A DNA stretch of 64,000 nt from Tropicibacter alexandrii (GTDB lineage Bacteria > Pseudomonadota > Alphaproteobacteria > Rhodobacterales > Rhodobacteraceae), in NCBI RefSeq assembly GCF_003667315.2, contig NZ_RCTZ02000003.1:124001-188000 (forward strand). Direction: 5' to 3'. The translations under genes and the position numbers were made by a program. Shown piece after piece: positions 43,963 to 52,884 of this stretch (its first letter is position 1; the number at the start of each line of letters is the position of its first letter). Under the pieces are notes generated by a model. The model did not search any database. It saw only the letters and a list, made by a program, of their open reading frames with translations, and was not told the origin of the DNA.

Positions 43963-45204
43963 ATGTTTGACGCCCCCCTGCTGGCCGAAATCCGCGCCCG
44001 CTTTGCCCATGTCGAAGACTGCCCCTTCACCGGGCCGCGCATCTTTTTCGAAAACGCCGGAGGGGCGCTGACCCTGAAGTCGGTCGTGGACACCTCGGCG
44101 CGCTTTGCCGCCATCCCCGACAATCAGGGGCGCGACAACCCCGCCAGTCAGGCGCTGGTGCAGATCATCGCCAAGGCGCGCGCCGACATTGCGACCTTCT
44201 TCAACGCGCCGGGCGGCAAGGTTGTCTTTGGCGAAAGCGGCACGGAACTGCTGTTCCGCCTGATCCGCGACGCCTGTCTGGGGGCGCGTCCCGGCCCGGT
44301 GCTGGGCTCGACCGTCGAACACCCCGCCTCGCGCTCGGCCTGCACCCGTTGGGCCGAGGTGGCGGGGCGCGCCTACACCCTGATCCCGCATGACGACGCC
44401 ACCGGCACGGTCAGCGCGCAGGCCTATGCCGATCATGTCACGCCCGAGACGGCGGTGGCCACGATCCTGCACACCTCGCCGGTGACCGGCATGGGCATGG
44501 ACCTGCCCGCCATCACAGCCGCCATCCGCGCCAAGGCCCCCGACGCGATCATCATCGTCGACGGCATCCAGCACGCCTGCCATGGCGGGATCGACCTCGC
44601 CGCCGCTGGCGTCGATGGCTACGTGATCTCGCCCTACAAGGTTTTCTCGCGTCACGGCTACGGTGTCGCTTGGGCGTCGGACCGTCTGACCGCGCTGGCC
44701 CACGATTCGCTTGTCGGCGGCCCCGATGGCGCGTGGGAGCTGGGCACCCGCGACACAGGGGCCTATGCCACCATGTCCGAGGTGATCGGCTATTTCGACT
44801 GGCTGGGCAGCCGCGTCAGCGACGCGACCGACCCGCGCGCCCGGCTCATGGCCGCCGCTGCCGCCATCCACGCCCATGAATCAACCCTGACCGAGGCGAT
44901 GATCCACGGCACCGGGAACCTGCCCGGTCTGGCCGACCTTCCCGGTGTCACGATCATCGGCGGCACCGACAACCCCGCGCGCGAGGGGCTGGTGTCCTTC
45001 TACGCCGCCACCCCCACGCCCGAGATCGTCGCCGCCCTGAATGCAAAGGGCATCCGCACCCATATCCGCAAGGCCGACCACTATTCCGGCAATATCCTGA
45101 CCCCGCTGGGCCAGCCCGACTGCGTCCGCGTCTCGCTGGCCCATTACAACAGCCTCGACGAGGTCAAGACCTTCCTCACCGCGATCCGCGAAATCCTGTC
45201 CTGA
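43963..45204 (+). CDS. Aminotransferase class V-fold (cysteine-desulfurase-like) PLP enzyme
   Basis: 413 residues, starting directly after the yacG stop. Fold type I: ESGTELLFRLIRD, TVEHPASRSACTRWAE (cofactor His), DGIQHACHGGIDLAAAGVDGYVISPYKVFSRHGYG with the Schiff-base Lys226, and GTRDTGAYATMSEV. The class includes desulfurases, kynureninase-like and selenocysteine-lyase-like enzymes; the exact reaction is unknown. Confidence 0.88.
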   Translation: MFDAPLLAEIRARFAHVEDCPFTGPRIFFENAGGALTLKSVVDTSARFAAIPDNQGRDNPASQALVQIIAKARADIATFFNAPGGKVVFGESGTELLFRLIRDACLGARPGPVLGSTVEHPASRSACTRWAEVAGRAYTLIPHDDATGTVSAQAYADHVTPETAVATILHTSPVTGMGMDLPAITAAIRAKAPDAIIIVDGIQHACHGGIDLAAAGVDGYVISPYKVFSRHGYGVAWASDRLTALAHDSLVGGPDGAWELGTRDTGAYATMSEVIGYFDWLGSRVSDATDPRARLMAAAAAIHAHESTLTEAMIHGTGNLPGLADLPGVTIIGGTDNPAREGLVSFYAATPTPEIVAALNAKGIRTHIRKADHYSGNILTPLGQPDCVRVSLAHYNSLDEVKTFLTAIREILS

Positions 45205-45211
45205 GCCAGCG

Positions 45212-45275
45212 GTTTCTTCTGGCCAAAAATACCGTGGGGGGAGCCCGGAACGGGCGGGGGGCAAAGCCCCCGGAC
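45212..45275. repeat. GC-rich intergenic repeat, copy 2
   Basis: Shares the order of blocks with copy 1 at 40682: TTCTTCTGGCCAAAAATACC, a G run, AGCCCGGAACGGGC, and GGGGGGCAAAGCCCCC. It lies between the PLP enzyme and pxpB. The block AGCCCGGAACGGGCGGGGG is identical in both. Confidence 0.75.
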
Positions 45276-45315
45276 TCCGCTGGACACCGGGCGCGCCTCG
45301 GGCCAGTCTCGTGCC

Positions 45316-46047
45316 ATGACCGAACCGGCTTTTCCCAGACTCGATCCCGTGGGCCTCGACGGCCTGCTCATCCGTTTTGCCGACAGCCTGTCGGAACCGG
45401 CCAACCGCGCAGCACTGGCCTTTCGCGGCGCGGTGGACCGTGAAACATGGGACGGCGTCGAGGAAACCGCCACCTCGCTGGTCTCGACCTTCCTGCGCTT
45501 CGACCCGCTGGCCACGCCTCTGGATGCGCTGGCCGACAAGGCCCGCCACCTGCTGGCGACCCGTGACTGGTACGCCGCCGATCTGCCGCAGGGCCGCCGC
45601 CTGCTGCGCATCCCGACCGTCTATGGCACCGAGCTCGCCCCGCAGCTGGACGAGGCCGCGCAGGCCGCTGGCATGTCGCCGGACGACGCGGTCAAGGATC
45701 TGTCGGGCGCGCGCACCCGCGTGACGACCATCGGGTTTGCCCCCGGCCAGCCCTACCTTGGCACCTTGCCCGAGGCGTGGAACATCCCGCGCCAGACCGC
45801 GCTGACACCGCGGGTGCCGGTGGGCGCGCTGGTGGTGGCGATCCGGCAATTCGTGCTGTTCTCGGTGACCACACCAACCGGCTGGCGGCATGTGGGCCAG
45901 ACCCATGCGCGGCTTTTCCGGCCTGACAGCGACGATCCCTTCCTGCTGCGTCCGGGTGACGAGGTCGCCTTCCCCGAGGTCTCGCGCGAGACCTTCGAGA
46001 ACATGCGCGGGCAAGGCAAGGACGGGATCGAGGTGACACCGCTATGA
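45316..46047 (+). CDS. pxpB: 5-oxoprolinase subunit PxpB
   Basis: 243 residues. KipI-like allophanate hydrolase subunit 1 domain: DGLLIRFADSLSEPANRAALA at the start, RVTTIGFAPGQPYLGTLP, and GWRHVGQTHARLFRP, FLLRPGDEVAF near the end. With PxpA and PxpC it converts 5-oxoproline to glutamate using ATP. ATGA overlap with pxpC. Confidence 0.95.
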   Translation: MTEPAFPRLDPVGLDGLLIRFADSLSEPANRAALAFRGAVDRETWDGVEETATSLVSTFLRFDPLATPLDALADKARHLLATRDWYAADLPQGRRLLRIPTVYGTELAPQLDEAAQAAGMSPDDAVKDLSGARTRVTTIGFAPGQPYLGTLPEAWNIPRQTALTPRVPVGALVVAIRQFVLFSVTTPTGWRHVGQTHARLFRPDSDDPFLLRPGDEVAFPEVSRETFENMRGQGKDGIEVTPL

Positions 46048-47048
46048 GCCTGCATGTGCTGTCCTGTGGCCCCGGCGTGACGATTCAGGACCCGGGCCGT
46101 CCCGGCTTCCTCGCGCAAGGCCTGTCGCGCGGCGGGGCCGCCGACCGGCTCGCGCTGGCCGAGGGCGCGGCGCTGCTGGGGCAGGCGGTTGGCGCGGCGC
46201 TGGAGATGGCGGGCATGGGGGGGCGTCTGCGTTTTGACCGGGCGGCGCGGATCGCGCTGAGTGGCGCGCCGATGCGCGCCAGCCTCGACGGTCAGGCGCT
46301 GCGATGGAACGCCTCGCACAGCCTCCCCGAAGGCAGCACGCTCGAGATCGGCGGCGCGTCGAAAGGCGTTTACGGCTACCTCAGCGTTGGCGGCGGCTTT
46401 GCCCTGCCCATGCGGCTGGGCGCGCAGGGCGCGCATCTGGCAGCGGGGCTGGGCCGTGTGCTGGAGGTGGGTGACAGCCTGCCTTTGGGTGATGACCCGG
46501 GCGGGCCGACGGGGCTGTGCCTGCCCGAGGACGACCGCTTTGGCGGCGGCACGCTGCGCGTCCTGCCGAGCCTGCAGACCGGGCTTTACCCCGATGCGGA
46601 ACGCCAGCGCTTCGAGGCAGAGACCTTCACCCGCGACACGCGCGGCAACCGGATGGGAGTGCGCCTGCGGCCCGAGGGCGCGGGGTTTGGTCTGGAACAG
46701 GGCCAGACGATCCTGTCCGAGGTGATCACCCCCGGCGACATCCAGATCCCCGGCGACGGCGCGCCCTATGTCCTGCTGAGCGAATGCCAGACCACCGGGG
46801 GCTATCCCCGCATCGGCACCGTGCTGCCCTGCGACCTGCCGCGTGTCGCGCAGGCCGGGCCGGGGGCGGCCCTGCGGTTTCGGTTCGTCACCCGCACCGA
46901 GGCGCTTGAGGCCGAGACGAAACATCGCGCGCGGATCGCGGGGCTGGCCAAGGCGGCGCAGCCCTTGATCCGCGATCCGGCGGACCTGCCGGACCTGTTG
47001 TCCTACACGTTGATCAGCGGCGTCACCGCCGGAGAGGAGCTGTCATGA
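46044..47048 (+). CDS. pxpC: 5-oxoprolinase subunit PxpC
   Basis: 334 residues, KipA/biotin-dependent carboxyltransferase domain. HVLSCGPGVTIQDPGRPGFLAQGLSRGGAADRLAL and EVITPGDIQIPGDGAPYVLLSECQTTGGYPRIG are the family blocks. Partner of PxpB; ATGA overlaps on both sides show tight coupling in a B-C-A operon. Confidence 0.95.
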   Translation: MSLHVLSCGPGVTIQDPGRPGFLAQGLSRGGAADRLALAEGAALLGQAVGAALEMAGMGGRLRFDRAARIALSGAPMRASLDGQALRWNASHSLPEGSTLEIGGASKGVYGYLSVGGGFALPMRLGAQGAHLAAGLGRVLEVGDSLPLGDDPGGPTGLCLPEDDRFGGGTLRVLPSLQTGLYPDAERQRFEAETFTRDTRGNRMGVRLRPEGAGFGLEQGQTILSEVITPGDIQIPGDGAPYVLLSECQTTGGYPRIGTVLPCDLPRVAQAGPGAALRFRFVTRTEALEAETKHRARIAGLAKAAQPLIRDPADLPDLLSYTLISGVTAGEELS

Positions 47049-47827
47049 GGGTCGATCTGAACGCCGATCTGGGCGAAAGCTTTGGGCCTTGGGTCATGGG
47101 CCGCGATGCCGAGGTGCTGGAGGTCGTGACCTCGGCCAATATCGCCTGCGGGTTCCACGCGGGCGACCCCGAAGTCATGGCCGAGGCCATGACCGTCGCC
47201 ACGCAGCGCGGCGTGGGGATCGGGGCGCATCCGGGTTTCCCGGATTTACAGGGATTCGGACGGCGGCGGATGCAGCTGTCCGACGCGTCCTTGCGGCGGA
47301 TGGTGCAGTATCAACTGGGGGCGTCGCTGGGCATGGCCCGCGCGGTCGGGGCGCAGGTCCGGCATCTGAAGCTGCACGGCGCGCTGGCCAACATGGCCGC
47401 CGAGGACGAGGCCATGGCGCGCGCCTGCTACGAGGCCGCGCTGGAGGTCGCGCCCGATATCATCGTCATGGTGCTGGCCGAGACCGCACAGCAGCGCGCG
47501 GTCGAGGGGCTGGGGTGTCTTTGGGCGGGCGAGATCTTTGCCGACCGGGCGTATAACGCCGATGCGACGCTGGTCGATCGCAGCCTGCCCGGCGCGGTGA
47601 TCCACGACCCGGACGCCGCCGCCGAGCGCGTGCTGCGCATGGTGCAGGCCGGGGCGATCCTGCCCGAGGCGGGCGATCCGATCCCGGCGGCGGTGGACAC
47701 GATCTGTCTGCATGGCGACGGCCCGTCCGCACTGGCCATCGCACGCGCCGTGCGGTCGAAACTGGAAGGCGCGGGCGTGACGCTGGCGGTCTTCGAAGGG
47801 CGGCGCGACCGTCATCAGCCGACCTGA
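47045..47827 (+). CDS. pxpA: 5-oxoprolinase subunit PxpA (LamB/YcsF family)
   Basis: 260 residues. MRVDLNADLGESFGPWVMGRD and TSANIACGFHAGDPEVMAEAM, then VRHLKLHGALANMAAED, are diagnostic of LamB/YcsF. It completes the ATP-dependent 5-oxoprolinase. A hairpin CGCCCC/GGGGCG (47849-47863) follows the stop by 21 bases. Confidence 0.96.
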   Translation: MRVDLNADLGESFGPWVMGRDAEVLEVVTSANIACGFHAGDPEVMAEAMTVATQRGVGIGAHPGFPDLQGFGRRRMQLSDASLRRMVQYQLGASLGMARAVGAQVRHLKLHGALANMAAEDEAMARACYEAALEVAPDIIVMVLAETAQQRAVEGLGCLWAGEIFADRAYNADATLVDRSLPGAVIHDPDAAAERVLRMVQAGAILPEAGDPIPAAVDTICLHGDGPSALAIARAVRSKLEGAGVTLAVFEGRRDRHQPT

Positions 47828-47889
47828 TGGCATGCCGCTGCACGACCACGCCCCAAAGGGGCGAACTGATTGATCTGTATGGAATAAAA

Positions 47890-47973
47890 TGGTGGGCGAC
47901 CCTGGAATCGAACCAGGCGTGAGTCGCCTCGAGGGAGTTACAGTCCCCTGCCACACCTTGCGGCCTGTCGCCC
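47890..47973 (-). tRNA. tRNA-Tyr(GTA)
   Basis: 84 nt on the minus strand including CCA (47892-47890). Acceptor GGGCGAC/GTCGCCC; anticodon stem-loop with CTGTAAC (anticodon GTA); a long class II variable arm (CTCGAGGCGACTCACG region); T loop TTCGATT. Long variable arm plus GTA identifies Tyr. Confidence 0.95.
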
Positions 47974-48112
47974 ACCGTGCGCCGATCTTGTCGGCGTGGG
48001 GGCGGATTTACTAGCGGCTTTCATCCCCGTCAACCAGAAAATTTCTGGAAATTGCCGCGCCGCGATGCGAAGGGGGGACACGCGCCACGGGGCGCGCATG
48101 GGAGACGGCGAT

Positions 48113-48889
48113 ATGGCGAAGAAACCGAAATGGGTGGTCGAAAAGGAACAGGCCCGCAAGGCCTCGGCGGCAGAGACCGTCTGGCTGTTCGGCCTGCACG
48201 CGGTGCGCGATGCCCTGATGAACCCCCGACGCGAGAAATTGCGTCTGGTGCTGACGCCGAACGCCGCCGACAAGTTGACCGATGCCATCGCTGCAGGGGG
48301 AATCGAGCCGGAGATTCAGGACCCGCGCCGCTTCACGGTGCCGATCGATCCGCAATCGGTGCATCAGGGCGCCGCGCTGGAGGTCAAGCCGCTCGACTGG
48401 GGACGGCTGGAGGATGTGGCGATTGCCGCCACCGGCGCCTTGCGGCTGGTGCTGCTGGACCGGGTGACCGACCCGCATAACGTCGGCGCGATTCTGCGCT
48501 CTGCCGAGGTGTTCGGCGCGCAGGCAGTGATCGGCACGCGGCATCACGCCGCGCCGGAAACCGGGGCGCTGGCCAAGACCGCATCCGGCGCGCTGGAACG
48601 GCAACCCTACCTGCGGGAAAAGAACCTCGCCGAGACGATCGAGCAGTTGCAGAAGCTGGGCTATCTGGTGCTGGGGCTCGACGGCGAGGCGACCGAGACC
48701 ATCGAACAGGCGCTGGAGGGCAAGCGTGACATGCCCGTGGCGCTGGTGCTGGGCGCCGAGGGGCCGGGCCTGCGCCCCAAGACCAAGGAAACCGTCGACA
48801 AACTGGTGAAGATCGACTTTGCCGGTGAATTCGGCTCGCTCAACGTGTCGAATGCGGCGGCCGTGGCGCTGTACGCGGCGCGCGCCTGA
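48113..48889 (+). CDS. SpoU/TrmH family rRNA methyltransferase (RlmB-like)
   Basis: 258 residues from ATG 48113 with GGGAGA upstream; an earlier in-frame ATG at 47996 lies in the tRNA leader zone. N-terminal substrate-binding segment VWLFGLHAVRDALMNP; SPOUT motifs 1-3: LLDRVTDPHNVGAILRSA, VLGAEGPGLRP, SLNVSNAAAVALYA. Probably 2'-O-methylates 23S rRNA G2251 as RlmB does. Confidence 0.93.
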   Translation: MAKKPKWVVEKEQARKASAAETVWLFGLHAVRDALMNPRREKLRLVLTPNAADKLTDAIAAGGIEPEIQDPRRFTVPIDPQSVHQGAALEVKPLDWGRLEDVAIAATGALRLVLLDRVTDPHNVGAILRSAEVFGAQAVIGTRHHAAPETGALAKTASGALERQPYLREKNLAETIEQLQKLGYLVLGLDGEATETIEQALEGKRDMPVALVLGAEGPGLRPKTKETVDKLVKIDFAGEFGSLNVSNAAAVALYAARA

Positions 48890-48902
48890 CCGGCTTGTGA
48901 TC

Positions 48903-48918
48903 GGGGGCGAAAGCCCCC
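48903..48918 (+). terminator. Hairpin after the rRNA methyltransferase
   Basis: GGGGGC-GAAA-GCCCCC, perfect, 14 bases after the stop, followed by ATCTT with no long U run; a weak terminator or mRNA 3'-end stabiliser. Confidence 0.4.
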
Positions 48919-48929
48919 ATCTTCCCGAC

Positions 48930-49214
48930 ATGCCAAACACCAAGATCGCCACTTGCACCTATTGCGGCACCCGCGCGGCGCTGGTCCTGACCGGGGAGAC
49001 CCGGCACGAACTGGCCTGTTCCGCCTGCGGTGCACCGCTGCACGAGATGAAGCAGCTGCACCCGGACACGCCGCCCAAGGTCCACAAGGCCAAGCCGGTC
49101 AAACCCACGAAGGCGCACAAATCGGCCAAGCCGAAAAAGCTGAAGAAGAAAAAGAGCCTTGGCCGCAAATTGCTGGGCGAGGCCTTTGACCTGATCGAGG
49201 ATATCTTTGACTGA
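48930..49214 (+). CDS. Small zinc-ribbon-like protein with lysine-rich tail
   Basis: 94 residues from ATG 48930. Two CxxC knuckles, ATCTYCGTRAA and LACSACGAPL, form a probable zinc ribbon; residues 50-75 are very Lys/Pro/Ala-rich (HKAKPVKPTKAHKSAKPKK), then SLGRKLLGEAFDLIEDIFD. Basic linker plus zinc ribbon suggests nucleic-acid or ribosome contact. Not recognised further. Confidence 0.75.
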   Translation: MPNTKIATCTYCGTRAALVLTGETRHELACSACGAPLHEMKQLHPDTPPKVHKAKPVKPTKAHKSAKPKKLKKKKSLGRKLLGEAFDLIEDIFD

Positions 49215-49287
49215 GCGAAACCTTGTGGCTCTGGCAAATGGCGCTCGAAAGGCGTATTGGGCGGGGGCAAGTCACGAGAGGTCCGCC

Positions 49288-50469
49288 ATGTCTGATTACG
49301 AAACGCCCGGTCCGGTCGAAGCCAACCTCAAGGGCGCGATTTCCCCGGTCGAGGACATCATCGAGGATGCGCGCAACGGGCGCATGTTCATCCTCGTCGA
49401 TCACGAGGATCGCGAGAACGAAGGCGATCTGGTGATCCCGGCGCAATGGGCGACCCCGGATGCGGTGAACTTCATGGCGCTGTACGGGCGCGGCCTGATC
49501 TGCCTGTCCATGACCCGCGCGCGGATCGAGGAGCTGGGGTTGGAGCTGATGTCCACCAACAATTCCTCGCGCCACGAGACGGCCTTTACCGTGTCCATCG
49601 AGGCGCGCGAGGGCGTCAGCACAGGCATTTCCGCAGGCGACCGGGCGCGGACCATTCAGGTGGCCATCGACGCCTCCAAGGGGGCGCAGGACATTGCGAC
49701 GCCGGGGCATATCTTTCCGCTGCGCGCGCGCGACGGCGGTGTTCTGGTCCGCGCGGGCCATACCGAGGCGGCGGTGGATTACGCGCGCCTTGCGGGGCTG
49801 AACCCGGCGGGGGTGATCTGCGAGATCATGAATGATGACGGGTCGATGGCCCGTCTGCCGGAACTGGTCGCATTTTCCAAGAAACACGGGCTCAAGATCG
49901 GCACGATCTCTGATCTGATCGCCTATCGCCGCCGCCACGACAACCTCGTGCAGGTGAAGTCCGAAGAGGTGATCCAGTCCGAATTCGGCGGCGAGTGGAC
50001 CATGCGGGTCTATGCCGACACGGCCCATGGCGACGAGCATATCGCGCTGGTCAAGGGCGATGTGTCGGGCGATGATCCGGTGCTGGTGCGGATGCATGCG
50101 CTCGACCCGATGCTGGACATCGTCGGCACCGGTCCGAAGGGTCGCGCGGCGGAATTCGGCGACGCGATGAAGCTGGTCGCCGAAGAGGGGCGCGGCGTGG
50201 TCGTGCTGCTGCGTGATACGGCGATGAAGCTGGTCGCCGAAGAGGGGCGCGGCGTGGTCGTGCTGCTGCGTGATACGGCGATGCAGCTGGATGCCTCGGA
50301 CGTGTCGCCCAAGACGCTGCGGCAATACGGGCTTGGCGCGCAGATCCTGTCCTCTCTTGGCCTGTCGAAACTGACCCTGCTGACCAATTCGGCGCAGCCG
50401 AAGGTGGTGGGGCTGGATGGCTACGGGCTGGAAATCACCGGAACGCGCAAGATCTCGGAGCTGGGCTGA
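49288..50469 (+). CDS. ribB: 3,4-dihydroxy-2-butanone 4-phosphate synthase with degenerate GTP cyclohydrolase II domain
   Basis: 393 residues from ATG 49288 (GAGAGG SD). The N-terminal RibB domain is intact: FILVDHEDRENEGDLVIPAQ (acidic loop, residues 35-54), HIFPLRARDGGVLVRAGHTEAAVDYARLAG. It makes the four-carbon unit of riboflavin from ribulose-5-P. The C-terminal RibA-like domain (about 210-393) lacks the three zinc cysteines of GTP cyclohydrolase II and holds a tandem duplicate (residues 293-311 and 312-330), so it is likely inactive. Coupled to ribH. Confidence 0.95.
   Translation: MSDYETPGPVEANLKGAISPVEDIIEDARNGRMFILVDHEDRENEGDLVIPAQWATPDAVNFMALYGRGLICLSMTRARIEELGLELMSTNNSSRHETAFTVSIEAREGVSTGISAGDRARTIQVAIDASKGAQDIATPGHIFPLRARDGGVLVRAGHTEAAVDYARLAGLNPAGVICEIMNDDGSMARLPELVAFSKKHGLKIGTISDLIAYRRRHDNLVQVKSEEVIQSEFGGEWTMRVYADTAHGDEHIALVKGDVSGDDPVLVRMHALDPMLDIVGTGPKGRAAEFGDAMKLVAEEGRGVVVLLRDTAMKLVAEEGRGVVVLLRDTAMQLDASDVSPKTLRQYGLGAQILSSLGLSKLTLLTNSAQPKVVGLDGYGLEITGTRKISELG
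50164..50277 (+). repeat. Perfect in-frame 57-bp tandem duplication inside ribB
   Basis: Bases 50164-50220 and 50221-50277 are identical. Each encodes AMKLVAEEGRGVVVLLRDT (19 residues); a third partial echo AMQLDAS follows. The absence of any substitution suggests a recent event. Confidence 0.97.
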
Positions 50470-51011
50470 TGGCATCGACGGAAACTCACCACACGCTGGA
50501 CCGCCCGGAATTCGACAAGCCGGTCAAGGTCTTGATCGTCGTGGCCCCCTATTACAAGGACATCGCTGACCAACTGGTCAAAGGCGCCGAGGCCGAGATC
50601 GAGGCTTGTGGCGGCTTTCACGAATGCATCCAGGTACCGGGCGCCTTGGAGGTCCCGACCGCCATCGGCATCGCCGAGCGCATGTCGAATTTCGACGCCT
50701 ACGTGGCCTTGGGCTGCGTGATCCGGGGCGAGACGACGCATTACGACACGGTCTGCAATGACTCGTCGCGGGCGCTGACCTTGCTGGGCTTGCAGGGCCT
50801 GTGCATCGGCAACGGCATCCTCACGGTCGAGACTTACGAACAGGCCCGTGTGCGGGCCGAGGCGGAGGGACAAAACAAGGGCGGCGGGGCGGCCGCTGCG
50901 GCCTTGCATCTTCTGGCGCTCAGCCGTAAATGGGGCGCTTCGCGGCGCGGCGTGGGGTTCCAGCCGGCGCGCGACGAATACCAGATCGCAAAAGGCACCG
51001 ACACCGCATGA
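50469..51011 (+). CDS. ribH: 6,7-dimethyl-8-ribityllumazine synthase
   Basis: 180 residues; its ATG shares one base with the ribB TGA. Contains VLIVVAPYYKDIADQLVKGA, VPGALEVPTAI, GCVIRGETTHYDTVCNDSSRAL (active-site His) and NGILTVETYEQA. It joins the RibB product to the pyrimidine to give lumazine, the riboflavin precursor. ATGA overlap with nusB. Confidence 0.97.
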   Translation: MASTETHHTLDRPEFDKPVKVLIVVAPYYKDIADQLVKGAEAEIEACGGFHECIQVPGALEVPTAIGIAERMSNFDAYVALGCVIRGETTHYDTVCNDSSRALTLLGLQGLCIGNGILTVETYEQARVRAEAEGQNKGGGAAAAALHLLALSRKWGASRRGVGFQPARDEYQIAKGTDTA

Positions 51012-51481
51012 CCGAGCTCTCCGGCAACCAGAAACGCAAGATGAAAAGCGCCTCGCGGCTGTATGCCACGCAGGCGCTGTTCCAGATGGAGCAGTCCGAT
51101 GCGGGCCTTGACCGGGTGCGGCAGGAGTTCCTCGAACACCGTTTTGGTGCCGTGACGCCCGAGGGCGATGAGATGCTGGACGGGGATATTTCCCTGTTTT
51201 CCCAAATCCTTGAGACTGCGGTCAGCTATCAGGGCAAGATCGACCAGATGACCGACCGCGCCATCGTGGCGAAGTGGAAGATCGACCGCATCGACCCGGT
51301 TCTGCGCGCGCTGTTCCGCGCGGCGGGGGCGGAAATGGTGGCGCTGGACACCCCGCCGAAGGTGGCGATCGTGGAATATGTGGGCGTCGCCGAGGCGTTC
51401 TTTCCCGAGGGGCGCGAGCCGAAATTCGTCAATGCCGTGCTCGACCACATGGCCCGCGAAGCCCGCCCCGAGGCGTTCTGA
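51008..51481 (+). CDS. nusB: Transcription antitermination protein NusB
   Basis: 157 residues from ATG 51008, fixed by ATGA overlap with ribH. RLYATQALFQMEQSD, VRALFRAAGAEM-type helix, KVAIVEYVGVAEAFFPEGREPKFVNAVLDHMAR are characteristic NusB blocks. It supports rRNA antitermination with NusE. The ribH-nusB pairing is a conserved alphaproteobacterial order. Confidence 0.96.
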   Translation: MTELSGNQKRKMKSASRLYATQALFQMEQSDAGLDRVRQEFLEHRFGAVTPEGDEMLDGDISLFSQILETAVSYQGKIDQMTDRAIVAKWKIDRIDPVLRALFRAAGAEMVALDTPPKVAIVEYVGVAEAFFPEGREPKFVNAVLDHMAREARPEAF

Positions 51482-51543
51482 GGCTTTGACAGCTGTTGCT
51501 GGGCGATAAAGCCTTGGTGAGCAGCGGAATAGGCCACGGCTTA

Positions 51544-52884
51544 TCAGTTGAGTTTTTCTCGAATTGTTTCGAATACGTTTCGCGCAATCATAACATTCGG
51601 GTGTGTAGTTGGAAGCACGGTTTCAAGGACTGCTAAAGCTTTTTCGGAGTGCCTTGCAGCGTCGACGAATCTTCCCAACCTGTAGTAGAGCACAGCAAGG
51701 TTATTGAGTTGGACGGCATAGTCTGGGTGCAACTCTCCCAAAGTTGTTTTGATGATGCCTATAGCGTGCTTGTAAAGAGGTTCTGCCTCCGCGTGACGCT
51801 CAACTTGATCCAGCAAGTTCGCTAAGTTGTTAAGATGTATCGCGTAGTCCGGGTGGAATTCTTCGAGAACCTCTTTGTCGATTGCGATGGCTTTACGAAG
51901 TAGCTCTTCAGCTTCGGTGTAGTCTCCTTTGGTCTTAAGCAGGCCTGCTAGATTGTTGAGCCTATTTGCGTAAACAGCATTGGTCTCTCCTATCGTATCC
52001 TTTCCAATTGCAATTGCTTGCCTATATAAACATTCTGCCTCATCTAGACGCTCCATGCTTTCGAGAAGGCTAGCTAAATTATTGACGTCAATAGCGTATT
52101 CCGGATGGCTCTCCCCGAGCTCTGTCTTGTCGAGTGCGCTGGCTTGGCGGTACAGTGTCTCAGATTCTTCGTAGCGCCCCATGTACTTCATTATCAGGCC
52201 GAGATCGTTGAGTGCGCTGGAGAGCTGTCTTGTTGTTCCTTCCTGCCTTGCCAATTCTAGGTTTTGTTCGCAGATTGACAGCGCGCGTGAATAGTTGCCT
52301 GAGCGCCAAAAAAACTCGTATGCTTTTGGCAACGTCTCCAAACTCGGCTGCAGTTCAACGGACCTACCATAGTGTAGGGCTGCCCGGTGCCAATCAACCT
52401 TAGCTTCGGCGATTTCCCCTTGGCCAAACTCGGCGCGGGCGATCTGTTCGAGGGCGAGTTGGTTTTGCGCCTTGACCTCTTCGAACAGGGCGTCGGCCTT
52501 GGAATAGTCCAGCCGTTGCAGCGCCTCTTTGGCGGCGGCGATCTTTTCCTGACCCAGATGGTTGGCTTCGCGGTCGAGACGGGCGGCGATGTCGGCGGCG
52601 CGGGCGGTGTCCTCGGCATAGGCGGCGTCGGGATTGGACAGCTTGCGGCGCAGTTCGGTGATCTGGTTGGTCAGAAGGGTGATCTGAGATTGCGCGGCCC
52701 CCAGTTCGGCGGCGTGGGCGCGTTCGAGCAGGGCTTGTTGCGCGGTCAGTTCGCGTTGTTTGTCGGCAATCAGGCCCTCGACGATGCGGCGGTGCTCGGC
52801 GGGGGAGATGCCGTGAATGTCGCGGCCCGCCTGCTGAACGCCTTCGGCGTTTTCGACGGAGTTGTCGGTGCGTTCGAAGGGCAT
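51544..52884 (-). CDS. TPR (kinesin-light-chain-like) protein with VQQAGRDIHG N-terminus
   Basis: 446 residues from ATG 52884, coupled by TGATG to the upstream membrane-peptide gene. N-terminus NSVENAEGVQQAGRDIHGIS resembles the (V/I)xQAGGDI motif found at the start of many bacterial effector/sensor proteins; residues 30-150 are coiled coil; residues 190-440 hold about six 42-residue TPRs with YAxxLNNLAxLLxxxG cores. The DNA from 51544 to about 52420 is visibly AT-richer than its neighbours, the 5' part is not, so the gene looks mosaic. Function unknown; scaffold or sensor by TPR inference. Confidence 0.8.
   Translation of the reverse strand: MPFERTDNSVENAEGVQQAGRDIHGISPAEHRRIVEGLIADKQRELTAQQALLERAHAAELGAAQSQITLLTNQITELRRKLSNPDAAYAEDTARAADIAARLDREANHLGQEKIAAAKEALQRLDYSKADALFEEVKAQNQLALEQIARAEFGQGEIAEAKVDWHRAALHYGRSVELQPSLETLPKAYEFFWRSGNYSRALSICEQNLELARQEGTTRQLSSALNDLGLIMKYMGRYEESETLYRQASALDKTELGESHPEYAIDVNNLASLLESMERLDEAECLYRQAIAIGKDTIGETNAVYANRLNNLAGLLKTKGDYTEAEELLRKAIAIDKEVLEEFHPDYAIHLNNLANLLDQVERHAEAEPLYKHAIGIIKTTLGELHPDYAVQLNNLAVLYYRLGRFVDAARHSEKALAVLETVLPTTHPNVMIARNVFETIREKLN

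Noticed and set aside
49288-50469. Fully bifunctional RibBA
   Set aside because: The GTP cyclohydrolase II zinc cysteines are absent from the C-terminal domain.
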